IMG/VR virus record: IMGVR_UViG_3300025098_000062
Coordinates: 1-53,642 of that record
DNA from: a virus
Direction: 5' to 3' (one strand)
Length of the DNA stretch: 53,642 nt
Below, one piece after another: positions 9,444 through 18,450 of this stretch. Made by a program: the position numbers and the translations under genes. Position 1 is the first letter of the stretch. Every line of letters starts with the position of its first letter. Below the pieces are notes generated by a model. The model ran no database searches. It had not been told where the DNA came from and was given only the letters and a program-made list of their open reading frames with translations.

Positions 9444-12400
9444 TTGACAGAAAATAAACAATCTTTATTTAATATAAATGATTTTATTACTAAAAAAGAT
9501 TTTTTAGATAACTCTACTCCTAGTTTAAAAACTATTAATAATAATAGTGTAGGAAAAAGTTTAATAGAAATGGATAAAATATTAAATAATGTTCCTTCAT
9601 CTTCTATTAGTTCTACACCTATACCAGTAGAAAACACAGGAGAAATTTCTCCTAGTTTAAAAAATATATTAAACTCATATAATATTAAACCTCCTGTAGA
9701 TTCTTCTCCTGTTGTAGATGAACCTAGTGAAAAAGATAAATCATGGTCTGAAGATGATTTAAGAAAAGATAAAGGTTGGATTAATAATGCAAAAACTATT
9801 TATAAGTATCAAAAAGGTAAAGACTTTGAAGGTACAGATAAAGAAGTTGCATCTTGGTTATTAAATAGACATACAAGATTAGGTAATAACTTTACTAACT
9901 TAGGTTTAACAGCAGCTCAAGCAGATAACATGGATGAAGATGTAAAGAATGCTTGGGTAGATTCTATTGAAAAATATGAAAACTCTGATTGGACTTTACG
10001 TGGATTCTTTAAGGGAGCTTTTTGGTCTGTTGCTGATTTACCTACATTATTATCAGGTGGTTCATTACTCTTAGCTAAACAACTAGGAGGAAAGTATGCA
10101 ACAGCTGTAGCTAAACATAGCTTTAAAGAAATGTTAAAAAAGAATTTAAAAGATAAAACTATTAAAGAAGGTGGACGTAAATTAAGTAAAGACCAGATAG
10201 CAGAAGTAAGTAAACAGACAGGTAAAGAAGTAGCTAAACGACAAGCTAAAACTGGTGCAGTTATAGGTCCAGCTTATAGTGGTTTGTATGATGTTATGTA
10301 TCAAGATTATAAAGGTAAGATAGATGAAGAGTATGAGTATAATCCTTATAATACTGGTATAGCATTAGCATTTGGTCTTGGTTTTGGTACAGCTGCTCCT
10401 GTTGGTTTTACTCGTGCAGGTGAAAAACTATTTCGTAATAAAAGAGTAGAGAAAGCTTTTGCTAATCCTGATGAATATACACGAGAAATAAAATTAAAAG
10501 ATGCAGATGTATTTGACACTGATGAAGAAAACTTTTTAGCTAAACAACAAAAAGAAGGAGTTACAGCTCCTAATAAAAATACAGATACTCAAGATATTTT
10601 AAGTGCATTAGTAGCTCAAAAAAAAGTTGAAACAAATGGTAAAAAATTAAAAATTTTAACAGAAGGTTCTGGAGAATATAAAGAAAAAGCAAATCAAACA
10701 GACTTAGGTAATGATATAGATGATGGAGGTATTTTACAAAAAGATAAAAGAGGTAGAAACATAAAAGTAAATTATAAAGCAATACCAGAAAAAAAATATT
10801 TAGAAAAAATATTACCTAAAGATACAGAAATAAAAGCTAAAGATTTAGCACCAGTTGAAGAAAATGCACCTAAAGGACAGTTTGCTTTAGATTCTGAAGT
10901 AGGACAAGCAGACTTTGATGTAGTACTTGGAGCTAATTTTTTAGGACAATTAAATCCTGCTCAAGCAAAAGTACAAATAGAAAAAATGGCTGATAGTGTA
11001 AATGCAGGTGGTGATTTAGTTGTTAATGTAGGTAAAAGAAAACAAGGCAAACCAATAAGTGAAACAATTATTACAAAAGGAGATAAGACACTTAGAACAG
11101 GTGAAAGTAAAAAACCTGGTGAAAAGTCTAAAGATTTTACAGAAGAAATTACTGAACAAGATACAGTACTTGCAAAAGAAGAAATTGGTGTTAATAGTAA
11201 ACAAGTTAAAGCTTTATTAGAAGATAATTTTGAAGAAGTAAAGCCTGTTAGTTGGGACAAAAAAAAGAAAACTTATGTAGATGATAAAAATTCAGATATT
11301 TTTATAGCACGTAGAAGATATACTGTTGATGCTAATTTACTTGGAAATGAAAACTTAACAAATAAAGATTTTACTTTTAAAAAGTTATTTAGTTTTGGAC
11401 CTAAAATAAATAAAGATAAGATTAAATTAAATTTTACACAAAGTGCAGGTCTTCCTAAAGAAATATCTGAAGCTATAAAAGTTGCTAATAGATTAACAGA
11501 AACAATAAAACCTAAAATTAGAAGAAAAATAAAAGTTTTTAATACTGCTGTTCGTGAAACAATAGAGACAGTAGGTGATGGTAGAAAATGGAAAGACATG
11601 ACTCCTAAAGAAAGAGACTATGTTAATCATATAACAACACAAATATTTCGTGGTAAAAATAAATACATATCTCCTGATGGAGATAAAAAATATAGTCGTC
11701 TTGATTATGTAAAAGGAAAAGATAAAACATTAAGAAATGCTGACTTTGATGATTTAAATGCTGACCCTATTGAAAGTATTTCTCCTAGAGTTATAAAAGC
11801 TATTGAAGATTTACGTAAAGATATAACTACCTTGCAAAAAAAAGCTATTAAAGAAGGACTTATTGAAAAAAATACTCCATTATTAGCATCATTTAAAAAA
11901 AGTATGGGAGAAGGTACAACTGTTGATAATATAGATTTACATGTTCATAGACAATATAGAATAATTGACGATAAAGGATGGAGAAAAACACTTAAAAAGT
12001 TTTATCCTGAACGTATTGCAAGAGCTAAAAAATATTTTAAAAGTAACTTAGATAATGATACTGAGTTAGCAAAACTTTCAAATTCTATAAAAAACTATCA
12101 AGACTTAAAACCTTATTTTAAAGAAATAATTTTACTTGATGAAACTAAACCTAAAGATGCAAAACGTATTGCAGAAATATTAAATGCAAAAGAGGTTAAG
12201 TCTAAAGGTATAAATAATGTACAAGACTTTCAAGCTAAATTTGTAAAATCTGAAGAAGATTCATTAGATGAATTAGTTAATTCTTTTTTAGATAAATATT
12301 CTCCTGAAGAAGTTTCTTTTTTACGTAATAAAGGTGATTTTAATAATATTAAACCAGATGCTGATATTTTTACTAGTCCTTCTGCAAAAATTAGAAATAC

Positions 12401-14933
12401 ATTTTATAAACGAGGTAAAGTTCCTTCTCCTTTAAGAAGTTTAATGGGAGAGTATCAGAATGTAGAAGATAATTATGTACAAACTTATTATAAGTTAGCA
12501 CAAAATGTAGCAAACTATAAAATGGAAAAAGATATACAACGTATATTAAATAATAGTATTAATCCTGAAACTATGGAAAGTAGTTTATTTCCTAATGTAA
12601 AGTTTATTAGAAAAGAAGGAGATGTTTCTGTTGCTGCACCTGAAGGATATGCATCTTTAACAGATGCTACTAGATTACCTCAATTTACTAAAGGAATAAA
12701 TGTACCTCTTAGAGAAATAGACCCTAAGTTTCAACAGAAACCAACAGAACTTTATGTTCCTGAAGTTATTGCTGATGCAATTAAAAATGGTAATGATGTC
12801 AAACCTTTACAAGCAGATGGTTTTTTAGGAAATGCATGGAGGTTTTTAATAGGAGCTCAAGCTTATAGTCGTTTAGCTGTTACTGCTTTACGTCTTAGTG
12901 CTTATCCTAGAAACTTTGCAGGTGCAGGTATTAAATCTTTAGCTAATGGTAATCTTAGTGCTGAAGCAGTAAGAGAAGCTAATAAAGTATTTAAAGTTCT
13001 TAAAGGTTTTGATGACCCTAAATTTAATAGTTTATTTATGAAGCTTACAGATTTAGGATTAGTAGGACAAAGTACTAGAGCTGCTGATATAAGAAGTGCT
13101 TTTAATGAAGCAGCTGATAATCCTCTTAGACTTTGGACTATGGATTCTTTAACTAATACACAAGGATTAAAAGATAATCCTGTTAAAAGTGTTAAAGGTT
13201 TTTTAGATAAAAGCCAACAATATTTATTAGATAGATATCAGTTAATGGATGACTATTGGAAAGTCTACACATGGGTAGCTGAAAGAAATAAATATAGAGA
13301 AGTTTTATTAGATGACCCAGAAATACTTGGTACATATAAAATTGGTCAAGACAAGATAGCTAATTTTAATGGTAAAAAAGTTGGAGATGTTATTAGTCCT
13401 GATGATATTAAAAGAGGTTTTGATAGTGATGAGTTAGATGTAGCAAAAGGTAAATACAAAAAAGTTACAGTTAGTTATTTAGATGACTATGCTTCACAAG
13501 TAGTAGCTAGACATATGGATAACTATGGAGAGTTATCTAGATTTTTAAAATCAACTAGAAGATTTCCAGTAGCTGACTTCTTATCTTATAAAGCTGAACA
13601 AGTACGAACTACTTGGAATACATTAGAAGATGCTTTATATGATATTAAACGAGGAATACAATTACAAAGTGAAAGTGGTGGTACTAGAGGTGGTGCTCAA
13701 TATATGGTAGGACTTAAAAGATTAGGTTCTATTATAGCAACCTTTGGTATAAACTCTTCTATGCCTGCTGCTATAACATACTTTACATTAAGAGAAGGTT
13801 ATGAAGAAAATGGTAGTGATACTATTAAAATAGATGGTAAACTATATGAAAATCCTGTAACAGTAGACCAAGCTATGAAAGATATTTCTCGTGCTGATTA
13901 TCAAAAAGGTGCAGCTTTTGTTCCATTAGGAAAACAAAGAAAAGATGGTACATATTCAGCATTAGATTATAATCGTATTAATCCTTTTGCTCCTTTACAA
14001 GAAAACTTTAGTATTATTATGCAAGCATTTGAACAAGGTGGTTTAAGTCTTTCAGAAAAATTAAGTGAAACTATGAAGACAACTATGGTTAGATTATATG
14101 AAGAGCTTGGTCCTAGTATGGTATTAAAAGCTTTAATAAATGTATCTCAAGGACGAGATGAATTTGGTAGACCTCTTTCAAATGCTTATGAAGACCAAGA
14201 AGCATCAACAAAAGCAACAGCATATTTAAAAGAAGCTGGTAAAGTACTTGTACCAGGAATAGGTAGAGATATAAATTCACTTAGAAAAGTTTTAAAAAAA
14301 ACTGAAGGTAAAACTTTTTTTAAATATAAAGATATAGAAGGAGAAGAAAGAAGAGAATCGAGAAGTGCAGGAGGATTTCGTAAAAAACCTGTTGATGAAG
14401 TATATAAAGCTGTTGGTATTCCTATAGTTGATGTACAACCTTTAGAGTCTATGCCTTTTAAATTTGCTAATTCATTAAAAACTATTCAAAATAGTTCTAA
14501 AATATTTTTAGATGAGTTAGTTACAGATGAAACTTTAGATGTAAATAGAATTGTAGATGCATATAGAAAAGCTTTATTAGAAGAAAAAAAAGGATACAAT
14601 GATTTAAGTTTTGGTTTAATAAAAGCTAAAAGAATTATGTCTAATGAAGAAATAACTAGAAGTCTTACTCTTAATAAAAGTGACCCTTCAAAATTTAATA
14701 CTTATTTTAAAAAAATATTAAAGTTACCTTCTAAATATAAAGTAAGTGATGGCTTACAACCTAACTCAAAACAAATAGATACAAGATTAAGAAAAATAAG
14801 ATACAATAGAAGAGGAAAAAATTATCCTAAAGAATTTGACCAAATAAGACCATTATTAAAAGAAGTATATAACAGTATTAATGGTTCTGAATATAGTTAT
14901 GTAAGTAAATTAAAACCAAAGGAGAAAGATTAA
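9444..14933 (+). CDS. Giant polyvalent/internal virion protein with a methyltransferase-like domain
   Basis: 1829 residues, starting at TTG immediately after the TAA of the previous gene; no better ATG lies upstream. Hydrophobic segments occur near residues 187-215, 300-325, 1135-1160 and 1422-1450, fitting a protein that reaches the membrane during ejection. Residues about 488-622 resemble a degraded class I methyltransferase fold as found in large polyvalent phage proteins: DFDVVLGANFLGQLNP (strand 4 equivalent), then NAGGDLVVNV, ending in IFIARRR. Around 1370 is RRFPVADFLSYKAEQVR, a conserved-looking block also typical of such giants. The role is probably delivery into the host with the genome; enzymatic activity is unproven. 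Confidence 0.65.
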   Translation: MTENKQSLFNINDFITKKDFLDNSTPSLKTINNNSVGKSLIEMDKILNNVPSSSISSTPIPVENTGEISPSLKNILNSYNIKPPVDSSPVVDEPSEKDKSWSEDDLRKDKGWINNAKTIYKYQKGKDFEGTDKEVASWLLNRHTRLGNNFTNLGLTAAQADNMDEDVKNAWVDSIEKYENSDWTLRGFFKGAFWSVADLPTLLSGGSLLLAKQLGGKYATAVAKHSFKEMLKKNLKDKTIKEGGRKLSKDQIAEVSKQTGKEVAKRQAKTGAVIGPAYSGLYDVMYQDYKGKIDEEYEYNPYNTGIALAFGLGFGTAAPVGFTRAGEKLFRNKRVEKAFANPDEYTREIKLKDADVFDTDEENFLAKQQKEGVTAPNKNTDTQDILSALVAQKKVETNGKKLKILTEGSGEYKEKANQTDLGNDIDDGGILQKDKRGRNIKVNYKAIPEKKYLEKILPKDTEIKAKDLAPVEENAPKGQFALDSEVGQADFDVVLGANFLGQLNPAQAKVQIEKMADSVNAGGDLVVNVGKRKQGKPISETIITKGDKTLRTGESKKPGEKSKDFTEEITEQDTVLAKEEIGVNSKQVKALLEDNFEEVKPVSWDKKKKTYVDDKNSDIFIARRRYTVDANLLGNENLTNKDFTFKKLFSFGPKINKDKIKLNFTQSAGLPKEISEAIKVANRLTETIKPKIRRKIKVFNTAVRETIETVGDGRKWKDMTPKERDYVNHITTQIFRGKNKYISPDGDKKYSRLDYVKGKDKTLRNADFDDLNADPIESISPRVIKAIEDLRKDITTLQKKAIKEGLIEKNTPLLASFKKSMGEGTTVDNIDLHVHRQYRIIDDKGWRKTLKKFYPERIARAKKYFKSNLDNDTELAKLSNSIKNYQDLKPYFKEIILLDETKPKDAKRIAEILNAKEVKSKGINNVQDFQAKFVKSEEDSLDELVNSFLDKYSPEEVSFLRNKGDFNNIKPDADIFTSPSAKIRNTFYKRGKVPSPLRSLMGEYQNVEDNYVQTYYKLAQNVANYKMEKDIQRILNNSINPETMESSLFPNVKFIRKEGDVSVAAPEGYASLTDATRLPQFTKGINVPLREIDPKFQQKPTELYVPEVIADAIKNGNDVKPLQADGFLGNAWRFLIGAQAYSRLAVTALRLSAYPRNFAGAGIKSLANGNLSAEAVREANKVFKVLKGFDDPKFNSLFMKLTDLGLVGQSTRAADIRSAFNEAADNPLRLWTMDSLTNTQGLKDNPVKSVKGFLDKSQQYLLDRYQLMDDYWKVYTWVAERNKYREVLLDDPEILGTYKIGQDKIANFNGKKVGDVISPDDIKRGFDSDELDVAKGKYKKVTVSYLDDYASQVVARHMDNYGELSRFLKSTRRFPVADFLSYKAEQVRTTWNTLEDALYDIKRGIQLQSESGGTRGGAQYMVGLKRLGSIIATFGINSSMPAAITYFTLREGYEENGSDTIKIDGKLYENPVTVDQAMKDISRADYQKGAAFVPLGKQRKDGTYSALDYNRINPFAPLQENFSIIMQAFEQGGLSLSEKLSETMKTTMVRLYEELGPSMVLKALINVSQGRDEFGRPLSNAYEDQEASTKATAYLKEAGKVLVPGIGRDINSLRKVLKKTEGKTFFKYKDIEGEERRESRSAGGFRKKPVDEVYKAVGIPIVDVQPLESMPFKFANSLKTIQNSSKIFLDELVTDETLDVNRIVDAYRKALLEEKKGYNDLSFGLIKAKRIMSNEEITRSLTLNKSDPSKFNTYFKKILKLPSKYKVSDGLQPNSKQIDTRLRKIRYNRRGKNYPKEFDQIRPLLKEVYNSINGSEYSYVSKLKPKEKD

Positions 14934-15184
14934 TGCAGGATATGACTATGATATGGAATGCTGTCTTAACTATGGCTATTGGTGGATTCTTGTGGTGGAT
15001 ACGTTCTACTTCAGCTTCTATATCTAAAGTCAAAGATGAGGTACATGCAGCACGAGAACATGTAGCCTTAACATATGCAACTAAAGAAGATGTTAAAGAT
15101 GATTTACAACAACTCCTTCAAAGATTTGATAGACTTGAAGGTAAAATAGATGACATGATAAGGAGACAATCTAATGGCAATTAA
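14933..15184 (+). CDS. Single-TM coiled-coil protein, lysis-region candidate
   Basis: 83 residues joined to the giant gene by TAATG. Residues about 6-23 form one membrane helix rich in W (AVLTMAIGGFLWWIRS), followed by a charged helix with heptad spacing to the end. That topology fits an inner-membrane spanin-like, pinholin-regulator or XhlA-like protein. It lies in a run leading to a cell-wall peptidase, which supports a lysis or membrane role. No lipoprotein partner is recognised nearby. Confidence 0.55.
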   Translation: MQDMTMIWNAVLTMAIGGFLWWIRSTSASISKVKDEVHAAREHVALTYATKEDVKDDLQQLLQRFDRLEGKIDDMIRRQSNGN

Positions 15185-16262
15185 AAAAGTTAAACCTCCT
15201 AGAGCTATGAAAGTTAAAACTCTTGTAGGAAGAAAACGTGGTAAAGGAGAAGGATTAACTAATGAAGAAGGATTAACTAAAGGTTCTGGACTAATTACTA
15301 AAAAAGTAGGAGAGAATTTAAAACCTGTTAAAGAAATTGTAACAGGAAAGAATATAAGAAAAACTATTATGGCTAAAGAAGGCTCATCAAAAAACAAACA
15401 AGGAGAAACCAAAGTGAATACTTATCAACAACAAAATGAAAAGAAATCATCTCAACAACAAAATAAAAAGAAATTATCATATCCAAAAACAACAGGAGAA
15501 TTTAAAATAAATCCTAATGATACTTTAACTCAAATATCTAAATTAACTGGCAAAAGTATTAAAGAAATAAGAGAACTTAATCCAGATATTGTAGATGCAA
15601 ATAAGATTAGAGCTGGAGCTGGACTAAAAGGATTAGGTAAAAGGTCTGATTATACTAATACTGATAATGTTAAAGCTAAAAAAACTAAATTAGTATTAGG
15701 TGCTGGTAGAGATAATAAGCCAGCTAAAAAAATGTCTAAGACTATAGATATGGGTGGTAAGAAAAAAACTACTCAAGAAATTAATAGAAAGTTAAGAGCA
15801 AAAGTTAATCCTAAAAGACCTACTACTAATATCTTTAAAGTAAAAAAAGGAGAGAGCACTACAAAAGCAGCAGATGCTAAAAGAAAAACTACAGGTAGAG
15901 GTTTAACAGTAAAAGGAAAAGCTACTCCTAGAAAACTTTCTAATGAAGAAAGAAGAAAGCAAGAAAGATTAAAGCGTTCTTTTAGAGCAGCCAATCAAAT
16001 GAAAGAAGGTCCAGGTAGAGATAGAGCTATGGAAAGAGCACGTAAATATATGCGTAAATCTTTACGTGGTAAATTAGTAGATGGACCTAAAGCTGCTGAA
16101 AGATATGCAGAAATACTTGGTACTAAAAATAAAAATATAAAAGTTGCTAATAAAGCAACTGGTAGTAATGCTTCTGATTATACAGAAATTAGAATGAATA
16201 CAAAATCTAAAGGTAAAGGTGCAGGTGCAGCTTTAAGAGGAATGGGAAAGGTAATAATTTAA
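15174..16262 (+). CDS. Basic LysM-domain protein with C-terminal ALRG tag
   Basis: 362 residues, very rich in K and R throughout. Residues about 110-155 match a LysM module (NDTLTQISKLTGKSIKEIRELN), which binds peptidoglycan GlcNAc. The N-terminal 60 residues carry repeated G-L-T motifs, and the C-terminus ends GKGAGAALRGMGKVII, sharing a GxGxALRGxG motif with two proteins at 47550 and 47887. It overlaps the TM protein by 11 bases and the endopeptidase start follows by TAATG. Probably a virion-associated or lysis-helper cell-wall binder. Confidence 0.65.
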   Translation: MAIKKVKPPRAMKVKTLVGRKRGKGEGLTNEEGLTKGSGLITKKVGENLKPVKEIVTGKNIRKTIMAKEGSSKNKQGETKVNTYQQQNEKKSSQQQNKKKLSYPKTTGEFKINPNDTLTQISKLTGKSIKEIRELNPDIVDANKIRAGAGLKGLGKRSDYTNTDNVKAKKTKLVLGAGRDNKPAKKMSKTIDMGGKKKTTQEINRKLRAKVNPKRPTTNIFKVKKGESTTKAADAKRKTTGRGLTVKGKATPRKLSNEERRKQERLKRSFRAANQMKEGPGRDRAMERARKYMRKSLRGKLVDGPKAAERYAEILGTKNKNIKVANKATGSNASDYTEIRMNTKSKGKGAGAALRGMGKVII

Positions 16263-16654
16263 TGAACAACAAAAGATGGAAGTATTTTTCAGAAGATGAG
16301 CTAAGATGTAAAGGTACTGGTGAAGTTAAAATGATGGAAGAGTTTATGAATAAGTTAATTCTTCTAAGAGAGAAGCTTAATCAACCTATGGTTATTAGTT
16401 CTGGATATAGAACACCTGAACATAATGAAAGAATAGGTGGCTCAAAAAAATCTGCTCACATTTTAGGTAAAGCTGTAGACATTGTATGTTCTGGTGAGAA
16501 AGCACATGCTATTCTTACCCTTGCATTAGAGCTGGGGTTCACAGGTATAGGTGTTAAACAGCATGGAGACCATAAAAGTAGGTTCATACACCTTGATACA
16601 GTCAAAAGTGGCGTAGAAGGCATACCAAGACCATGGGTTTGGTCTTATAAGTAG
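16262..16654 (+). CDS. M15-family peptidase endolysin
   Basis: 130 residues with the Peptidase_M15 (D-Ala-D-Ala carboxypeptidase-like) pattern: ISSGYRTPEHN near residues 46-55, then SAHILGKAVD with zinc ligands H66 and D73, and FIHLD with H110. These zinc peptidases cut peptide cross-links in peptidoglycan. Length agrees with single-domain phage M15 enzymes and there is no signal peptide, so export would depend on a holin; a 3-TM holin gene lies on the opposite strand at 18450. Start overlaps the LysM gene. Confidence 0.9.
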   Translation: MNNKRWKYFSEDELRCKGTGEVKMMEEFMNKLILLREKLNQPMVISSGYRTPEHNERIGGSKKSAHILGKAVDIVCSGEKAHAILTLALELGFTGIGVKQHGDHKSRFIHLDTVKSGVEGIPRPWVWSYK

Positions 16655-16659
16655 CTGGT

Positions 16660-16734
16660 ATGATTGTAACTAAAAGGACTTTACATGCACTCTATGAGCT
16701 TTATATGGAACAAATTTTAAACAATGAGGAATAA
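16660..16734 (+). CDS. Possible 24-aa peptide
   Basis: A short ATG frame that exactly fills the space between the peptidase stop and the next ATG, and carries the ribosome site of that next gene (GAGGA) at its end. No clear ribosome site of its own and no recognisable motif, so it may simply be leader sequence. Confidence 0.25.
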   Translation: MIVTKRTLHALYELYMEQILNNEE

Positions 16735-17184
16735 ATGGACCCAATTACTGCACTTGCTGCAGCAACCACAGCATTTAACGCAATTAAGAAAGGATTCTCT
16801 GTTGGTCGTGATGTAGAAAGTATGTCTAAAGATTTAGGCAGGTGGATGGGTGCTATACAGGATGTAAAAGATGGTCATAAGAAAAGTAAAGGTAGGTCGT
16901 TTGGCTCTGTTGAAGAAGAAGCTTTGGAAACATTTGCTGCAAAGAAAAAAGCAGAGCAGATGGAATGGGATTTACGTAATTTTGTTAATTTGTCTCATGG
17001 TCCTAATGCTTGGAATGAAGTAATAAGAATACAAGCAAGTATAAGATTAAAGAAAAAAGAAGCTATAGCAGAAGCTAAAAGAAAACAAAGACGTATGATA
17101 GAGAATACTATTATAGGTGCTTGTTGTATATTTTTTTTAGGAGCAGTAGGTGTAGTTTTATATATTGTATTTAGTCTAAGATAA
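16735..17184 (+). CDS. Membrane protein with C-terminal TM, lysis-region
   Basis: 149 residues. The N-terminus (MDPITALAAATTAFNAIKKG) and the long basic helix that follows match a protein type commonly seen next to endolysins in marine phages. A single membrane helix spans about residues 125-146, after a K/R-rich stretch, giving a C-terminally anchored protein. A holin-associated or spanin-like job is plausible; there is no proof. Its end overlaps the convergent small terminase gene by 14 bases, so the two operons meet tail to tail here with no room for a separate terminator. Confidence 0.65.
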   Translation: MDPITALAAATTAFNAIKKGFSVGRDVESMSKDLGRWMGAIQDVKDGHKKSKGRSFGSVEEEALETFAAKKKAEQMEWDLRNFVNLSHGPNAWNEVIRIQASIRLKKKEAIAEAKRKQRRMIENTIIGACCIFFLGAVGVVLYIVFSLR

Positions 17185-17587
17185 AGTCACACTTTTTTAA
17201 TAATGTTATTACTTTTTCTTTTCCTAATATTTTTAAAGAAGCTACAATCTTTTCCTCTAACTGTTCAGGAGTATTTATATTTTCTTTATCGCTTTTATTT
17301 CCTCGTATTCTTGACAGTAGTTCTAAAGCTTTTAACGCACTGTTCCCATTATTGTTTGCTTTAGCTACAGTATATTGAGCTTCAATCTCAGACACAACAT
17401 CTACATCCGTAGTTAATTCTTTTTCTAACTCAGCTATTCTTTCCTGTACTTCTTCGTTCTGAAGAAGACGATACCCTTGATTATAAGCAGACTCTTTAGA
17501 GTATCCAGCAGTACGTGCTGCATCAGTTGCATTTCTATTTAAGCAATATGCTTGTGCAAACTTTTCTTGTTTATCATTAAGTGACAT
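17171..17587 (-). CDS. terS: Terminase small subunit
   Basis: 138 residues. The N-terminal 55 residues fit Terminase_2: LNDKQEKFAQAYCLNRNATDAARTAGYS, then helices ending NEEVQERIAELEKEL. The first part is a DNA-binding helix-turn-helix; the second half is helical and would build the oligomer ring. It selects phage DNA and hands it to the large subunit. Unusually, it lies about 21 kb from terL and on the opposite strand, last in a minus-strand operon that also carries lysis and glycan genes. Confidence 0.85.
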   Translation of the reverse strand: MSLNDKQEKFAQAYCLNRNATDAARTAGYSKESAYNQGYRLLQNEEVQERIAELEKELTTDVDVVSEIEAQYTVAKANNNGNSALKALELLSRIRGNKSDKENINTPEQLEEKIVASLKILGKEKVITLLKKCDFILD

Positions 17588-17831
17588 AGTAATTTATTAT
17601 TCCATTTAAATATATTGATAATGATATTCCATTTACTATAAGTAGTGCTCTATCATTCCATATTAATCCTACTATAGTCCAACCTAATAAACCAAAAGAA
17701 CTAATAAATAAATTAATAGGATAAATGTTTTGAGCAGTAAACAGTATACCTATGATAAGTATAATAGAAGATACCCATTTAAGATACCAGTCTTTAGTCT
17801 TATAAGGTGTTGTTTTTTTTAGTTCTGCCAT
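17577..17831 (-). CDS. Three-helix membrane protein, DUF6552-like
   Basis: 84 residues with hydrophobic segments around 20-35, 41-58 and 64-80. The block NLFISSFGLLGWTIVGLIWN with NDRAL following resembles the marine-phage family I know as DUF6552; this is from memory. Overlaps its neighbours by about ten bases on each side. Function unknown; an inner-membrane location is expected. Confidence 0.55.
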   Translation of the reverse strand: MAELKKTTPYKTKDWYLKWVSSIILIIGILFTAQNIYPINLFISSFGLLGWTIVGLIWNDRALLIVNGISLSIYLNGIINYYVT

Positions 17832-18040
17832 AACTTAGTAAACTCTTTTAACTCTGAGTACCCACCTACCTTCATAAATATTTGAGGTACTGTTTTATAT
17901 CCTGATTGTTTAAATTTTTTTAATTTTTCAGGTGTATCTAATAATCTTTCTTCATACTCCCATTCTTTTTCTTTCATTAAATCTTTAGCTAGATTACAAA
18001 AATTACATCTATGTTGTGTGTATATAATAAACTTAGCCAT
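17819..18040 (-). CDS. Glutaredoxin
   Basis: 73 residues with the thioredoxin-fold redox pair C12-N-F-C15 near the N-terminus, the cis-proline segment TVPQIF at 50-55 and a following GGYSEL loop, all in the order of a classical short glutaredoxin. It would reduce disulfides using glutathione and could supply electrons to ribonucleotide reductase encoded at 22684. Compact length matches the family. Confidence 0.88.
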   Translation of the reverse strand: MAKFIIYTQHRCNFCNLAKDLMKEKEWEYEERLLDTPEKLKKFKQSGYKTVPQIFMKVGGYSELKEFTKLWQN

Positions 18041-18041
18041 C

Positions 18042-18092
18042 TTATATTACCTGCATTAATCCTATGATAATGCACCATACTAGTATTTCCAT
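18042..18092 (-). CDS. Possible hydrophobic micro-peptide (16 aa)
   Basis: Starts by TAATG overlap with the zinc-ribbon gene upstream and ends just before the glutaredoxin start. The peptide is nearly all hydrophobic (MEILVWCIIIGLMQVI), one short membrane helix. It could be coupled translation of a tiny membrane peptide or only spacer. Confidence 0.3.
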   Translation of the reverse strand: MEILVWCIIIGLMQVI

Positions 18093-18247
18093 TATTTTTC
18101 TTCCTTTTGTTTTGGTGTATAAATTAAATAAAAAGTCCTACAGTTAGGACAAGACATGTTTGTTTCAATAGCATAATCTTCTGTATCTTCATCACAGTCA
18201 TGGTCACCTCCCCATATTAATTCTGTATCACAATTCCAACATCTCAT
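18092..18247 (-). CDS. Small zinc-ribbon protein (51 aa)
   Basis: Frame from an ATGA overlap with the upstream gene to a TAA. Contains two Cys pairs, C3-x2-C6 (CWNC) and C33-x2-C36 (CPNC), separated by an acidic stretch: a minimal zinc ribbon. Too short for enzymatic function; nucleic-acid or protein binding is likely. Codons and packing are like those of neighbours. Confidence 0.6.
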   Translation of the reverse strand: MRCWNCDTELIWGGDHDCDEDTEDYAIETNMSCPNCRTFYLIYTPKQKEEK

Positions 18248-18450
18248 TGATACATCCTTACATTAGGTTTAGTTGTATCTATTGTAACAGGTTTACATAT
18301 ACCAGTATATCTTTTTTTAGTACCTGGTACAGCAGGTTGTTTACTTATTCTAGTAGCAAAATATTTACATCTATTAATATCACGAAAATGCATATCACTT
18401 TGTTGCACAGCATCACCTAAATAAATTACTAATAGAAATACAGTAGTCAT
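18244..18450 (-). CDS. Small hypothetical with N-terminal hydrophobic segment
   Basis: 68 residues; residues 2-12 are hydrophobic (TTVFLLVIYLG), then a soluble part with DINRCKYFATRISKQ and two cysteines. It may be a signal-anchored periplasmic protein. I associate this sequence type with marine phages next to the 3-TM holin. No function known. Confidence 0.6.
   Translation of the reverse strand: MTTVFLLVIYLGDAVQQSDMHFRDINRCKYFATRISKQPAVPGTKKRYTGICKPVTIDTTKPNVRMYQ

Noticed and set aside
10570-11599. Several minus-strand open frames inside the 1829-residue gene
   Set aside because: They are antisense to strong coding sequence, have low-complexity F/L/S-rich products and no ribosome sites; shadows of the real gene.
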